Origin: CALLMM01 sp964429855
GTDB lineage: Bacteria; Armatimonadota; Chthonomonadetes; Chthonomonadales; CAJBBX01
Direction of reading: 5' to 3'
NCBI GenBank assembly: GCA_964429855.1
Contig: CAYSDM010000001.1
Coordinates: 148,341-212,340 of the forward strand
Length of the DNA: 64,000 bases
Shown: piece by piece, positions 1 to 8,191 of the stretch
Position numbering within the stretch: position 1 is the stretch's first letter
Layout of the letters: each line of letters begins with the position of its first letter
Position numbers and translations under genes: made by a program
Notes under the pieces: generated by a model
Databases searched by the model: none
What the model was told of the DNA's origin: nothing
Seen by the model: the letters and a program-made list of their open reading frames with translations, nothing else

Positions 1-41
1 GCTGTACTCCACACACAACGCTCGAGGAGGAGATTTCAAAG

Positions 42-1049
42 ATGGCTCGACCCGTCACGCTATTTACCGGCCAGTGGGCCGATCTGCCGTTTGAGACCAT
101 TGCAGCAAAAGCCGCGCAGTTTGGATACGATGGCATTGAACTGCCCTGCTGGGGCGATCACTTTGATGTGGGACTGGCGACCGGTCCCGATGCGGAAGCC
201 TATTGCCGCTCTCGTCATGAGATCCTTGCCAGAAACGGCTTAAAGTGTTATGCCATCAGCAATCATCTGGTGGGACAGGCGGTGCTGGACATCATTGATG
301 AGAGGCATAAGTCCATTCTACCGCCCCATGTCTGGGGAGATGGCGACCCGGCGGGCGTCAACCAGCGCGCCGCCGAGGAGATGAAACGCACCGCGCAGGC
401 GGCGAAGAATCTGGGCGTCAGCGTGGTCAACGGCTTTACCGGTTCCTCTATCTGGCATCTGCTCTACTCCTTCCCGCCGGTGCTGCCCGGACAGATTGAC
501 GCCGGATATCAACTGCTCAACGAACGCTGGACGCCGATCCTGGATGTCTTTGCCGAGTGCGGCGTGAAGTTCGGACTGGAGGTTCACCCGACCGAGATCG
601 CGTTCGATGTCGCCTCCGCGCAGCGCGCCGTAGAGGCTCTGAACGGTCATCCGCAGTTCGGCTTCAACTACGATCCCAGCCATCTGGGCTATCAGGGCGT
701 GGACTATGTGCGGTTCATCTATGAGTTTTCGGATCGCATCTTCCATGTCCACATGAAGGATGTCTTCTGGTCGCCGGTGCCCAAACGCAGCGGCGTCTTC
801 GGAGGACACCTGAACTTCGGCAACCCGGAGAGGTTCTGGGATTTCCGCTCCCTCGGACACGGCTCGGTGAACTTCGAGGAGATCATCCGCGCCCTCAACC
901 ACATCAACTATCAGGGGCCGCTCTCCGTCGAGTGGGAGGACAGCGGAATGGATCGCGAGCATGGAGCGACCGAGGCGGCGGCGTTTGTCAAGCGCATTGA
1001 CTTCAAGCCGTCCGAGGTTGCCTTCGACGCGGCTTTTGCGGATAAGTAG
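42..1049 (+). CDS. Sugar phosphate isomerase/epimerase (xylose-isomerase-like TIM barrel)
   Basis: A 335-residue soluble TIM-barrel protein of the xylose isomerase-like/AP-endonuclease 2 superfamily, which interconverts sugars or polyols with a divalent metal. Candidate metal ligands sit at the usual strand ends: E180 and H182 (GLEVHP), D211 and H214 (NYDPSHLG), H235/H237 and D240 (FHVHMKD) and E297 (SVEWED). Length fits the family. A GAGGAGGAG Shine-Dalgarno lies about 10 bases before the ATG, so the start is secure. Its position beside a leftward glycan-degradation cluster suggests a role in oxidised or rare sugar catabolism, for example with the nearby SDR, but the substrate cannot be read from sequence. 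Confidence 0.9.
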   Translation: MARPVTLFTGQWADLPFETIAAKAAQFGYDGIELPCWGDHFDVGLATGPDAEAYCRSRHEILARNGLKCYAISNHLVGQAVLDIIDERHKSILPPHVWGDGDPAGVNQRAAEEMKRTAQAAKNLGVSVVNGFTGSSIWHLLYSFPPVLPGQIDAGYQLLNERWTPILDVFAECGVKFGLEVHPTEIAFDVASAQRAVEALNGHPQFGFNYDPSHLGYQGVDYVRFIYEFSDRIFHVHMKDVFWSPVPKRSGVFGGHLNFGNPERFWDFRSLGHGSVNFEEIIRALNHINYQGPLSVEWEDSGMDREHGATEAAAFVKRIDFKPSEVAFDAAFADK

Positions 1050-1086
1050 GCGCGACCCGTCCGACCGCTGCGCCAGAACACGACTG

Positions 1087-1119
1087 ATTCCCTCCTTCTC
1101 CTTGCATGAAGGGGGGAAT
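1087..1119 (+). terminator. Inverted repeat after the isomerase gene
   Basis: An 11-bp stem (ATTCCCTCCTT at 1087-1097 against AAGGGGGGAAT at 1109-1119, one G-T pair) with an 11-base loop lies 38 bases after the isomerase stop. No clear T-tract follows, so it may be a weak terminator or an mRNA-stabilising hairpin between this gene and the next. Confidence 0.4.
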
Positions 1120-1170
1120 CGTTCTTACAGGGGGAAGCGTTGTTTCCCGGATGATAGTAAGGAGCTTTGA

Positions 1171-1752
1171 TTGAAGCATCTGTGTTTTCTGACTCTGCTC
1201 TTGCTCTTCGGAGGCTGCTCGCGCCCCCCGTCGGCGATGCCGGCTGCGCCTTCCGCCCCTGTCCGGGAGGCGTCGTCTCCCGCTCCGGATAGTCCGGTAC
1301 AGAAGCCTTCCAATCCATCCGGGGAGCAAAATACGGACTTCAATATCCATCGCCAGTATCAGCTTTCCACGCTGGAGCGAGTCACCATCAAGGCGGGAAA
1401 GCATTCGCTGAAGGTCTGGGTGATGGATACGGAGAGCAAGCGGATGGAGGGGATGATGTTCTTAAGCGACAGGGAGGTGAAGGAAGATGAGGGGATGCTC
1501 TTTGTCTTTGCCGCGCCGGAGCCGCTGGGTTTCTGGATGAAGAACACCTATATCCCCCTGGATATCGCCTACATGGACGCCAGAGGGCGTATCCTCAACG
1601 TTGCGGCGATGAGACCTCTGGATGAGACATCCGTGCGAAGCCAGGGCGCGGCGAAATATGCGCTGGAGATGAAGCAGGGCGCGTTCAAACGGCTGGGAAT
1701 ACGCGCCGGTATGCGCGTGGAGATTCCGAAGAGCGTGAAGGCAAAGGATTAG
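1171..1752 (+). CDS. DUF192 family lipoprotein
   Basis: A 193-residue exported protein that starts with TTG, preceded by an AAGGAG ribosome-binding site. Residues 1-16 form a lipoprotein signal with lipobox LFGGC (C16), followed by a Pro/Ala/Ser-rich spacer. Residues about 65-190 are a DUF192 domain; recognisable family pieces are RMEGMMF, DEGMLFVF, FWMKNTYIPLDIAY and the closing KRLGIRAGMRVEI. DUF192 proteins are small beta-rich extracytoplasmic proteins of unknown function. The gene is not clearly linked to its neighbours by spacing. Family assignment is firm; biochemical role is unknown. Confidence 0.88.
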   Translation: MKHLCFLTLLLLFGGCSRPPSAMPAAPSAPVREASSPAPDSPVQKPSNPSGEQNTDFNIHRQYQLSTLERVTIKAGKHSLKVWVMDTESKRMEGMMFLSDREVKEDEGMLFVFAAPEPLGFWMKNTYIPLDIAYMDARGRILNVAAMRPLDETSVRSQGAAKYALEMKQGAFKRLGIRAGMRVEIPKSVKAKD

Positions 1753-1767
1753 AAGAGGGCGGAGGTT

Positions 1768-1962
1768 TCAGGGTAACCGGGGATTGCTGCTGCCAAGCAG
1801 ATAGAGAAGCCAGATGACTCCCGCCACGCCAATCAACGCCGCCACCTCGATGGCGACCAGAATCTTGTCCCATCTATGCCGCCGATCATGGGTGAAGTCG
1901 TCTATACAGGCGGGGCGCGGCGTGGCGCAGAGTTCCAGTTCTTCCCGAATAATGGGGTCCAT
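1768..1962 (-). CDS. Small single-pass membrane protein, unknown function
   Basis: I do not recognise this 64-residue protein. It has a charged N-terminal half, a short Arg/His-rich stretch, and one predicted transmembrane helix near the C-terminus (roughly VAIEVAALIGVAGVIWLLYL). I chose the ATG at 1962 because CAGGA lies about 10 bases upstream; an in-frame TTG at 1992 would add 10 residues but has no good ribosome-binding site. It converges on the DUF192 gene with 15 bases between the stops. It could be a small anti-sigma-like or envelope protein, but nothing demonstrates that. Confidence 0.5.
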   Translation of the reverse strand: MDPIIREELELCATPRPACIDDFTHDRRHRWDKILVAIEVAALIGVAGVIWLLYLLGSSNPRLP

Positions 1963-2139
1963 GGGCGATATGTCCTGAATATGGCGAGACAATTGCGGGA
2001 GCCGGGGGCTGTATTGCTCCCGGCTCTCAAGTCATAAAGTTACAAAAGAACGGCGATAGCTTTTCCCGGAAGTTACATATTTATCATACCTAAATATTCG
2101 GGAGTTGTCTAGTAGATCATCAAGGTCGTTTGGAGGGAT

Positions 2140-2275
2140 GTCATTCACCGCGCAGCATGGCTGTCATTGTCAGCACATCCCGGCCGTCATTCTGATCGCA
2201 GCGCAGCCCGGCTGTCATGCTGAGCACATACTGTGCTGTCATTCTGAGCGAAGCGAAGAATCTTAAGATGTGTCG
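2140..2275. repeat. Degenerate ~24-bp tandem repeat array
   Basis: The motif GTCATTCTGAGC and variants recurs at 2140, 2163, 2186, 2214 and 2238 (intervals 23, 23, 28 and 24). The last copy is the longest and runs into GAAGCGAAGAATC. The array sits in the 400-base gap (1963-2365) between two leftward genes; the rest of that gap is AT-richer with no gene. The last copy resembles a dispersed repeat family seen in several bacterial phyla, but that is recollection and was not searched. Confidence 0.6.
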
Positions 2276-2365
2276 CTGTGCTCGACATGATAGTCAGGCG
2301 ATGCAGCCGTTCTACCTTGAAGGAGAACTAGAGAATAGGGGACACTTTTTACAGGAGAGGCGAGA

Positions 2366-3565
2366 CTATCGCGCCGGGGAGGCAGGCAGATCGTGGAGGA
2401 GAATGCGGTATGTCCAGAGCCAGAGGAAGTCCGGGGGAGGCGTCTCGAACGAATCGGCGACCGACAGCGCCAGCCGTAACCGCCTTTCATCGGTGACCCA
2501 TCCCCGCGCATCTCTGCCGAGTGCGGCGTTATGGTTGCGGCTCCATCCGGTTGTCTCCGCGCCGATGGTCGCCAGCACGCGCCAGGTTCCGCGACCGGCG
2601 CGCAGATCGTCCGCCATGATCTCCGCCACCTGAACATGGGAGGAGATAAAACCGGGAAATCGGCTGTCTGTGTGAAGCTCTCCCTCTTGCGTCATGTAGA
2701 AGCGTTTGCGAGAGGGGGAGTAGGCGAGGGAGATATTGCGGAGATAGCGGATCGGACTCCCCGCAGCGGTTGTCAGACCCGCGGAAGGCACTTGTATCGG
2801 CGGGCTGAGGCGCGGTCCGGCGTCCATATCGGATAGATCCGCCGTCACCATCTCCTGCCCCTTCGTCTCCTCCCCGCGTGTGTAGCACAGGAGAACCTTT
2901 CCGGCTTCATCCAGCGAGACGGCGGCAGGCTGTCCAACGCCCCAGTAGCGATAGACAGGCCAGCCGTTCAACTCGCCGATCTTGCCGCCGTCGGGGCAAT
3001 TGGTGTAGCGGATGATCGGCTTCGGGTACCGGGTCCAGGGACCCTCCAGACGGTTGGCGAAGGCGACTCCCACCTGATTATGCGTGCTGTTCTCCGCATC
3101 GCATCCCAGGTAGAAGAGCGCGTAGCGCCATGTCTTGCCCTGAAAGCGGAAGCATCCCGCCAGCGCCTCCGGGTCGCAGATATGGCGGCTGTCCCAGTCG
3201 GCACGATTCCTGCCGGGTTCCAGCGCGACCTTCTCTTCTCCCCAGACCCATCGTGATCCCGTTCTGGTCGCAATGCGCAGGCAGAGGTAGTCGGTCACCT
3301 CTCCGGGCTTGCGGTTGGCGCAGTAGAACAGGAAGCGCCGTTGTCCACTCTCCTCTTCGATCAGACAGGGCGCATAGGTATATGTGCGTTCGCGTGGTTG
3401 AAAAGCCGGCTCCATGCGCGGGACCACCGCCTGATGGGGAGGACGTGGCAAAGAATGCCGTCGCGATAGTCCTGTCGGCAGCAGGCAGAGAAGCCCCGCC
3501 GACCAGAACAGCGCAGGCAGGGGGAGACGAGATCGCCGACGCTGCCTTCGCCTGCCCCGTGCCAT
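2366..3565 (-). CDS. Secreted/anchored beta-propeller glycoside hydrolase-like protein (GH43/GH130 type fold)
   Basis: A 399-residue protein with a basic N-terminus and one hydrophobic segment (LPLPALFWSAGLLCLLP), so exported or membrane-anchored. The body shows repeated propeller-like blades typical of the GH32/43/62/68/130 superfamily: YTYAPCLIEE, DPEALAGCFRFQGKTWRYALFYLG, VGVAFANRLEGPWTRYP, WGVGQPAAVSLD and RNISLAYSPSRKRFYMTQEG. The ATG at 3565 is two bases after the stop of the preceding UroD-like gene, which implies translational coupling. It is the last gene of the leftward glycan cluster. Catalytic acids cannot be assigned with confidence, so the exact GH family is open. Confidence 0.65.
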   Translation of the reverse strand: MARGRRRQRRRSRLPLPALFWSAGLLCLLPTGLSRRHSLPRPPHQAVVPRMEPAFQPRERTYTYAPCLIEEESGQRRFLFYCANRKPGEVTDYLCLRIATRTGSRWVWGEEKVALEPGRNRADWDSRHICDPEALAGCFRFQGKTWRYALFYLGCDAENSTHNQVGVAFANRLEGPWTRYPKPIIRYTNCPDGGKIGELNGWPVYRYWGVGQPAAVSLDEAGKVLLCYTRGEETKGQEMVTADLSDMDAGPRLSPPIQVPSAGLTTAAGSPIRYLRNISLAYSPSRKRFYMTQEGELHTDSRFPGFISSHVQVAEIMADDLRAGRGTWRVLATIGAETTGWSRNHNAALGRDARGWVTDERRLRLALSVADSFETPPPDFLWLWTYRILLHDLPASPAR

Positions 3566-3566
3566 C

Positions 3567-4634
3567 TTACGATCGCTGTCCGTAACGCCACGCCTCATCA
3601 TACATGGCAAGGATGTTCTCTATCGGCGTATTGGGCTGAAGGTTGTGGCAAGGAGCCACAATATAACCTGTGCCGTCGTCTGCCAGAGTATCTATGCTGG
3701 CGCGCACCTCTGCACGCACCTCTTCCGGCGTTCCGAAAGGCAGAATGCTCTGGTTCTCGATGCCGCCGTGAAAGCAGATACGGTCTCCGAACTCCCGCTT
3801 CAGTTCCGCCCGATCCATGCCCGGACAGTTCCACTGGATCGGATTGAGGATATCTATTCCCATCTCGATCAGACGTGGCAGGAAGACCCGGCAGCTTCCG
3901 TCATCATGGTGGAAGACCTTGATGCCAAATGCATGGCACAGGTCTATGAAGCGCCGGTGATGCTGTGCATAGAATGTGTCGTAGATCTTCGGGCTGATGA
4001 GCGGACCGGTCTGGCTCCCCAGGTCATCGGTTACCTGCGCCACGTCAATCAAGCCGTCACACGCCTCGAAGGCGCAGCGGTGATGCTCATAGAAAAAGTC
4101 GCTGATACGACGTAGAATCTCATGCGTAAAGTCGGGATCGTCATACGGGTCCATCAACGAGCGTTCCAGACCGCGCAGGAGGTTGTGAAAGTAGAAGGGA
4201 GCCATGTAGCCGAATGTGACCAGATGCGTTTTGCGTCCCTCTTGCGCCTGAGCGCGCATAGAGGAGTAGTCGAACCAGTCTGCGCGTGGCCAGCAGTAAC
4301 GGTCCAGATCGTCTATGGTTTTCGCCTCCGCCAGCGGATAGAAGACCTGCTCATCGTAGACGCCGTCCGCGTAGGGAGTGCGCCGCATCACCATGCCCCA
4401 GTAGTTCGCGCTCTCTCCCGGACCGACGGCGGGCGGCGCGGGACCGCAGTAGTCTGGTGCGATCGCGCGCATCCCGTCAATGTGCAGCGCCGCCATGATA
4501 TCAGTTCCATCGCCGAAGTGGGCGCGCAGCTTCTCCCAGACCTCGCCAGTCGCCCAGATGTCGGTCGGAATACGATCTACCGGCTTGCGTTCGATGGCGG
4601 CGAACATTCGCTCCCGTGAATTCATCGCCTCCAT
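3567..4634 (-). CDS. Uroporphyrinogen decarboxylase-superfamily protein (MtaA/CmuA-like), paralogue 1
   Basis: A 355-residue UroD-superfamily TIM barrel. It opens with the family pattern NSRERMFAAIERKPVDRIP. A cluster of likely metal ligands, FHHDDGSC (H242, H243, C248), is followed by ILNPIQWNC (C270) and then by CFHGGIENQSILPFG, as in methylcobamide:thiol methyltransferase-type members rather than haem-pathway HemE. Such proteins usually move methyl groups or act on substrates still unknown. The ATG at 4634 overlaps the upstream stop as TGATG; another ATG at 4625 is possible. It is one of three divergent UroD paralogues in this operon. Confidence 0.85.
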   Translation of the reverse strand: MEAMNSRERMFAAIERKPVDRIPTDIWATGEVWEKLRAHFGDGTDIMAALHIDGMRAIAPDYCGPAPPAVGPGESANYWGMVMRRTPYADGVYDEQVFYPLAEAKTIDDLDRYCWPRADWFDYSSMRAQAQEGRKTHLVTFGYMAPFYFHNLLRGLERSLMDPYDDPDFTHEILRRISDFFYEHHRCAFEACDGLIDVAQVTDDLGSQTGPLISPKIYDTFYAQHHRRFIDLCHAFGIKVFHHDDGSCRVFLPRLIEMGIDILNPIQWNCPGMDRAELKREFGDRICFHGGIENQSILPFGTPEEVRAEVRASIDTLADDGTGYIVAPCHNLQPNTPIENILAMYDEAWRYGQRS

Positions 4635-5863
4635 CACTGCGCCTCGATCAGATCGCGCGTCATTTCGACCCATTTTCGCAGACGGGGACGGTCGCCGTTA
4701 ATCCGGTAGACATCGCGGAAGATGATCTCCAGATTACATCCATGAAACGCCTCCAGCGTCTCGGCGATGTCCTGCCGCAGTGCGCTCCAATCGGGCGAGT
4801 CGCCGGAGATGGGCGCGGGGCGCGGCTTGCGCGAAAAGACGACGCTCTGTCCCGCCATCTCCGCCATCTTCCGCATGTCGCACCAGGGAGAGATAGAGAC
4901 GGCGCGAATGTGGGGGATCGCCTCGATGATTCGCGTCCAGCGATCATGCACCGGCTCGCAGCAGCCGTAGTAGATCAGCCCGAATCTTGCGCTGACCTCC
5001 GCCATATAGGGAAGGAAGAATTCGCCGAACATCCGGGGCGAGATGCATACGGTCTCCTGCGACTCCATCCAGAGCCACAGGTCTTTCAACCGCGCTACTC
5101 CGGGAGATGGAGGCGGCAGCGCGGTGGTATAGCCGGGGCTTCCTGAGCCGACGAATGTCCAGAGGTTGTTCGATCCGAGCAGCCCCTCGCGCTCCATCCA
5201 GTCGAACATCGCCAGACGGTCATCGCGCAGAAATGCCATGATCCGATGGATCGCCTTCGGTTCATCATAGAGCCAGGTCAGCAGACGATCATTGCCGATC
5301 AGTTTGTAAAGATCGCTCGTGAGTCCGGCATGAAGCGCGGTCGTTCCATGCAGGATGACCGGCAGAAGGTCACCGAATGCCTCTGTCAGACGCTCCACCT
5401 TTCGCTCTGTGGAGGGGCGATCCACCTTCCAGCTTCTGGGCTGAAGCCGGACAATGTCGGCGGGAGCGCGGATGGGATGATCGAAGGCGTATCCGACATG
5501 CCCGCCCTGCATATCCACCGCGTGTGTGGCGCGGATTTCCACGCCGTAGCCGGTTCCGCTGATGTCCCATCCGACGCGCCAGCACGGTTCAAGAACGGTA
5601 TCATCGCCGATCTCTTCCGCCTGTCGGATCGTCGCGAGCATATTCCACTCCACGCTTCGGAAGAGCGGGTCTTCGCACTGAAGCTCCCTCTCCGACAGGT
5701 AGTCCTCCAGCGTCCAGGTCTCGAACAGCACCATCGGACGCTCGGCGCGCAGGTCTTTCAGCGCGGTCCACTGCCGTTTACGCTCCTGCATGACGGGCTG
5801 TTCCGCGATCTCTCTCCAGCGCGCTGCGAGCGCGCGTATGCGGCTGCGATCCTGTGGATTCAT
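4634..5863 (-). CDS. Uroporphyrinogen decarboxylase-superfamily protein, paralogue 2
   Basis: A 409-residue member of the UroD/MtaA superfamily, longer than HemE and only weakly like its neighbours. The barrel core is recognisable from PRMFGEFFLPYMAEVSARFGL, followed by YYGCCEPVHDRW (C301, C302, H306), which occupies the metal-binding position, and AVSISPWCD. An AGAGATGAGAAG stretch sits before the ATG. Its stop overlaps the start of paralogue 1 and its start is 18 bases from the SDR stop, so the genes are very likely co-transcribed. Substrate unknown; a role in demethylation or sugar-derived substrate processing is inference from context. Confidence 0.82.
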   Translation of the reverse strand: MNPQDRSRIRALAARWREIAEQPVMQERKRQWTALKDLRAERPMVLFETWTLEDYLSERELQCEDPLFRSVEWNMLATIRQAEEIGDDTVLEPCWRVGWDISGTGYGVEIRATHAVDMQGGHVGYAFDHPIRAPADIVRLQPRSWKVDRPSTERKVERLTEAFGDLLPVILHGTTALHAGLTSDLYKLIGNDRLLTWLYDEPKAIHRIMAFLRDDRLAMFDWMEREGLLGSNNLWTFVGSGSPGYTTALPPPSPGVARLKDLWLWMESQETVCISPRMFGEFFLPYMAEVSARFGLIYYGCCEPVHDRWTRIIEAIPHIRAVSISPWCDMRKMAEMAGQSVVFSRKPRPAPISGDSPDWSALRQDIAETLEAFHGCNLEIIFRDVYRINGDRPRLRKWVEMTRDLIEAQ

Positions 5864-5881
5864 CTTCTCATCTCTTGTCCG

Positions 5882-6637
5882 TTACATTCCCGCCTGCGTG
5901 ATCCTTCCGCCCGTAACCGGAAGGTATGCGCCGGTAACATAGGAAGCCAGGTCGCTCAGGAAGAAGACGCAGCCGTTTCCAATCTCTTCCGCGCTGCCAT
6001 GACGCCGGAGCGGAATGGTTTTCGCGAAGTTACGCGATCCCTCCGATTCGGTGTTAACCTTCTCATCCGCCATCCAGCCGGGAGCCACCATATTGACGGT
6101 GATATTCTCCGGTCCGAGTTCGCAAGCCAGCGAGCGCGACAACCCCACCATCGCCCCCTTGCCCGCCATATAGACCGACCAGCCGGAAGGAGCAAGGTTC
6201 CACAGTTCCGTCACGATGTTCACGACCCGACCGCCGCCCTGCTTGCCGAACACGGGGCGCGCTGCGTTGATGGTATTGACGACCGCCTTGCAGCCGAAGT
6301 CGAAAGAGTTGCTGTAGTCCGCCCAGGTCGCCTCCGTCAGCGTGCCGCTCTGACGACCGGCAATCGCGTTATTCACCACGCCGTCCAGACGCCCGAATGT
6401 CTCCACAACGGCGCTAATCATGGCGGTGACCGCGTCCGGATCGCGGACATCCGCGCCGAAAGCCTGCGCCTCTCCACCGGCGGCGACGATCTCCGCAACC
6501 ACCGCTTCCGCCTTCTCTTTGCTGGCGGAGTAGTTGACGGCAACGGTCGCTCCCTGACGCGCCAGAACGCGCGAAATCGCCGCTCCGATGCCCCTTCCTC
6601 CGCCAGTCACCAGAACTACTTTTCCTGTCAACAACAT
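5882..6637 (-). CDS. SDR family oxidoreductase (FabG-like)
   Basis: A 251-residue classical short-chain dehydrogenase. It has the NAD(P)-binding TGGGRGIGAA motif near residue 10, NNA (VVNNAIAG) around 85, and the catalytic YMAGK. The residue at the usual catalytic Ser position, 13 before the Tyr, reads as Thr (VVNIVTEL). The ATG at 6637 is preceded by GAGGGAG at ideal spacing; an upstream ATG at 6676 lacks such a site. It lies between a GH26 mannanase and two UroD-like genes, so it may oxidise a sugar or sugar-derived intermediate. Confidence 0.9.
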   Translation of the reverse strand: MLLTGKVVLVTGGGRGIGAAISRVLARQGATVAVNYSASKEKAEAVVAEIVAAGGEAQAFGADVRDPDAVTAMISAVVETFGRLDGVVNNAIAGRQSGTLTEATWADYSNSFDFGCKAVVNTINAARPVFGKQGGGRVVNIVTELWNLAPSGWSVYMAGKGAMVGLSRSLACELGPENITVNMVAPGWMADEKVNTESEGSRNFAKTIPLRRHGSAEEIGNGCVFFLSDLASYVTGAYLPVTGGRITQAGM

Positions 6638-6728
6638 GATCGCTCCCTCTCTTTCCGAAAGATCATTCCCTTTCAAGATGGCTGTTTACTAAGCATTCGG
6701 TCTTCGGCAGAGGAACCCCTTTTTCAAA

Positions 6729-8150
6729 CTACGGGGAGTGCGCTCGCAGCTTCGCGGGCAGCTCTTCCAGTGTAATAACCCGATCCTGAGAGAAGATTCG
6801 CTTCAGTTCCGACGCAGACATCTTTCGCGGTCCGAGATCGCCGACCCAGGGCAGGAAGAACGACCAGCGAACCCCGAAACGAAGCATCTTTTCGATATCC
6901 GGCACGCCTCCGAACTCGGTCAGCGCGAGCAGTTTCCTGCCGTTGAGAGTCTGCTGCAGCGATTCCCAGGTTCCGCTCAACGGATCGCCTGGATCACCTG
7001 GGTAGGAGTCCATGCCGATAATGTCTACCAGATCGTCGCCGGGGTACCACTCCGACGGAAAACCGGTATAGACCCAGATCAGGTTGTGCAGTCCATGATA
7101 GCGCGTCAGGCGGTCGAACATCAGCCTCCAGAGCTTGCGGAAAGGTTCCGATCCCTTCGCTCCCCACCAGAACCAGCGCCCGTCCGCCTCATGGAGCGGA
7201 CGCCAGAGAACCGGGATGTCGGCGTTCGCCAGCTTGCGAAGCTGTGCGGCAATCGCGTCAATATCGCGCAGAATCAGCCGGTAGTCCTCGGATCTCGGAT
7301 CGGCGAGAGCGCGCTGCACGTCGAACGTGGTGGCGTTGGTGTAGAACCCTTTGTACCATCGCGCATCTATCGTCTGTCCGCGAGAGTCGGTATAGGTCTT
7401 ATCCCGCAAGCCGGAGGGCGCGTTCCAGTGCCACATCAGCGTGAGAATGTGACCGGCGCGGGCGCGGCGGATAAACCGCTCGGTGAGTCCTTCGGGGTTT
7501 GCGCCATAGGCTATGCGCGAGGGGGAGTAGTCCATAAAGTCCCCGCCGAAGATCGCGGGCGCTCTTCCTGTTGTCCGTAGAATGTAGTCCGAATCCTCTT
7601 CGCCGTACTGCCCGGAGAGCGTCTTGTCACCATAGAGGTCTACCAGATAGCGCATCAGTGCGCGCGTCTTCGGCGTTGCCTGGCGATCCGCCAGTGTGAG
7701 GGGAGGTTTCTGTGGAGGAGGCGCAGGGCGGGCAGGCGTCAGTTCCAGATAGTCAATATCGAAGTAGCCCCATCCTTTCTCCAGAACCAGAGTATTTTCG
7801 CCCGCTTTCAACTCCACCTTCCCGGCAAAGACGGAGGCGAATGCCGATGCGGTTGGCGGGAACATCCCGGAAATGCGGCCGCCATTAACGTTCAGATCGT
7901 AGCCCTTTTCGCCATGCGGCGCGCTGTAGCCGACCTTCACCGCGTAGAGTCCCGCCTTTGCCCTGACCGTGAAGGTGATCCGATCTCCCTCCTTATCAAA
8001 GCCGGTCACATAGCCTTTGCCGGAGAAGCCGGGGCGCGCGTTTTCGGCGGCGACGCCGACAAGCTGCGCCTCTTCCGCCTCCAGCCGAATGCTCTCCTGC
8101 GGGATGGGAAGCGCGGAAAGGGCGGTTATCAGCAGAACCTGAGGATACAT
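6729..8150 (-). CDS. Secreted beta-mannanase, GH26, with N-terminal CBM35-like domain
   Basis: A 473-residue exported enzyme. A short signal peptide (to about residue 17) is followed by a CBM35-like beta-sandwich (about 20-138; RLEAEEAQL, YFDIDYLELTPA), a Pro-rich linker and a GH26 (alpha/beta)8 catalytic domain (about 158-470). Characteristic motifs are GQYGEED, the acid/base in WRPLHEADGRWFWW (E321), and the nucleophile in ALTEFGG (E412). GH26 enzymes hydrolyse beta-1,4-mannans with retention of configuration. It sits between the SDR and a UroD-like gene on the same strand. Export and fold are clear; mannan specificity follows from the family. Confidence 0.9.
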   Translation of the reverse strand: MYPQVLLITALSALPIPQESIRLEAEEAQLVGVAAENARPGFSGKGYVTGFDKEGDRITFTVRAKAGLYAVKVGYSAPHGEKGYDLNVNGGRISGMFPPTASAFASVFAGKVELKAGENTLVLEKGWGYFDIDYLELTPARPAPPPQKPPLTLADRQATPKTRALMRYLVDLYGDKTLSGQYGEEDSDYILRTTGRAPAIFGGDFMDYSPSRIAYGANPEGLTERFIRRARAGHILTLMWHWNAPSGLRDKTYTDSRGQTIDARWYKGFYTNATTFDVQRALADPRSEDYRLILRDIDAIAAQLRKLANADIPVLWRPLHEADGRWFWWGAKGSEPFRKLWRLMFDRLTRYHGLHNLIWVYTGFPSEWYPGDDLVDIIGMDSYPGDPGDPLSGTWESLQQTLNGRKLLALTEFGGVPDIEKMLRFGVRWSFFLPWVGDLGPRKMSASELKRIFSQDRVITLEELPAKLRAHSP

Positions 8151-8191
8151 CCGATCTCCTTTCGCTTCGGGAGTAAGCCTCTTCCGGAGCC

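Noticed and set aside
2140..2275. CRISPR array
   Set aside because: Repeats are degenerate, unit length is about 24 with almost no spacers, and there are no cas genes.
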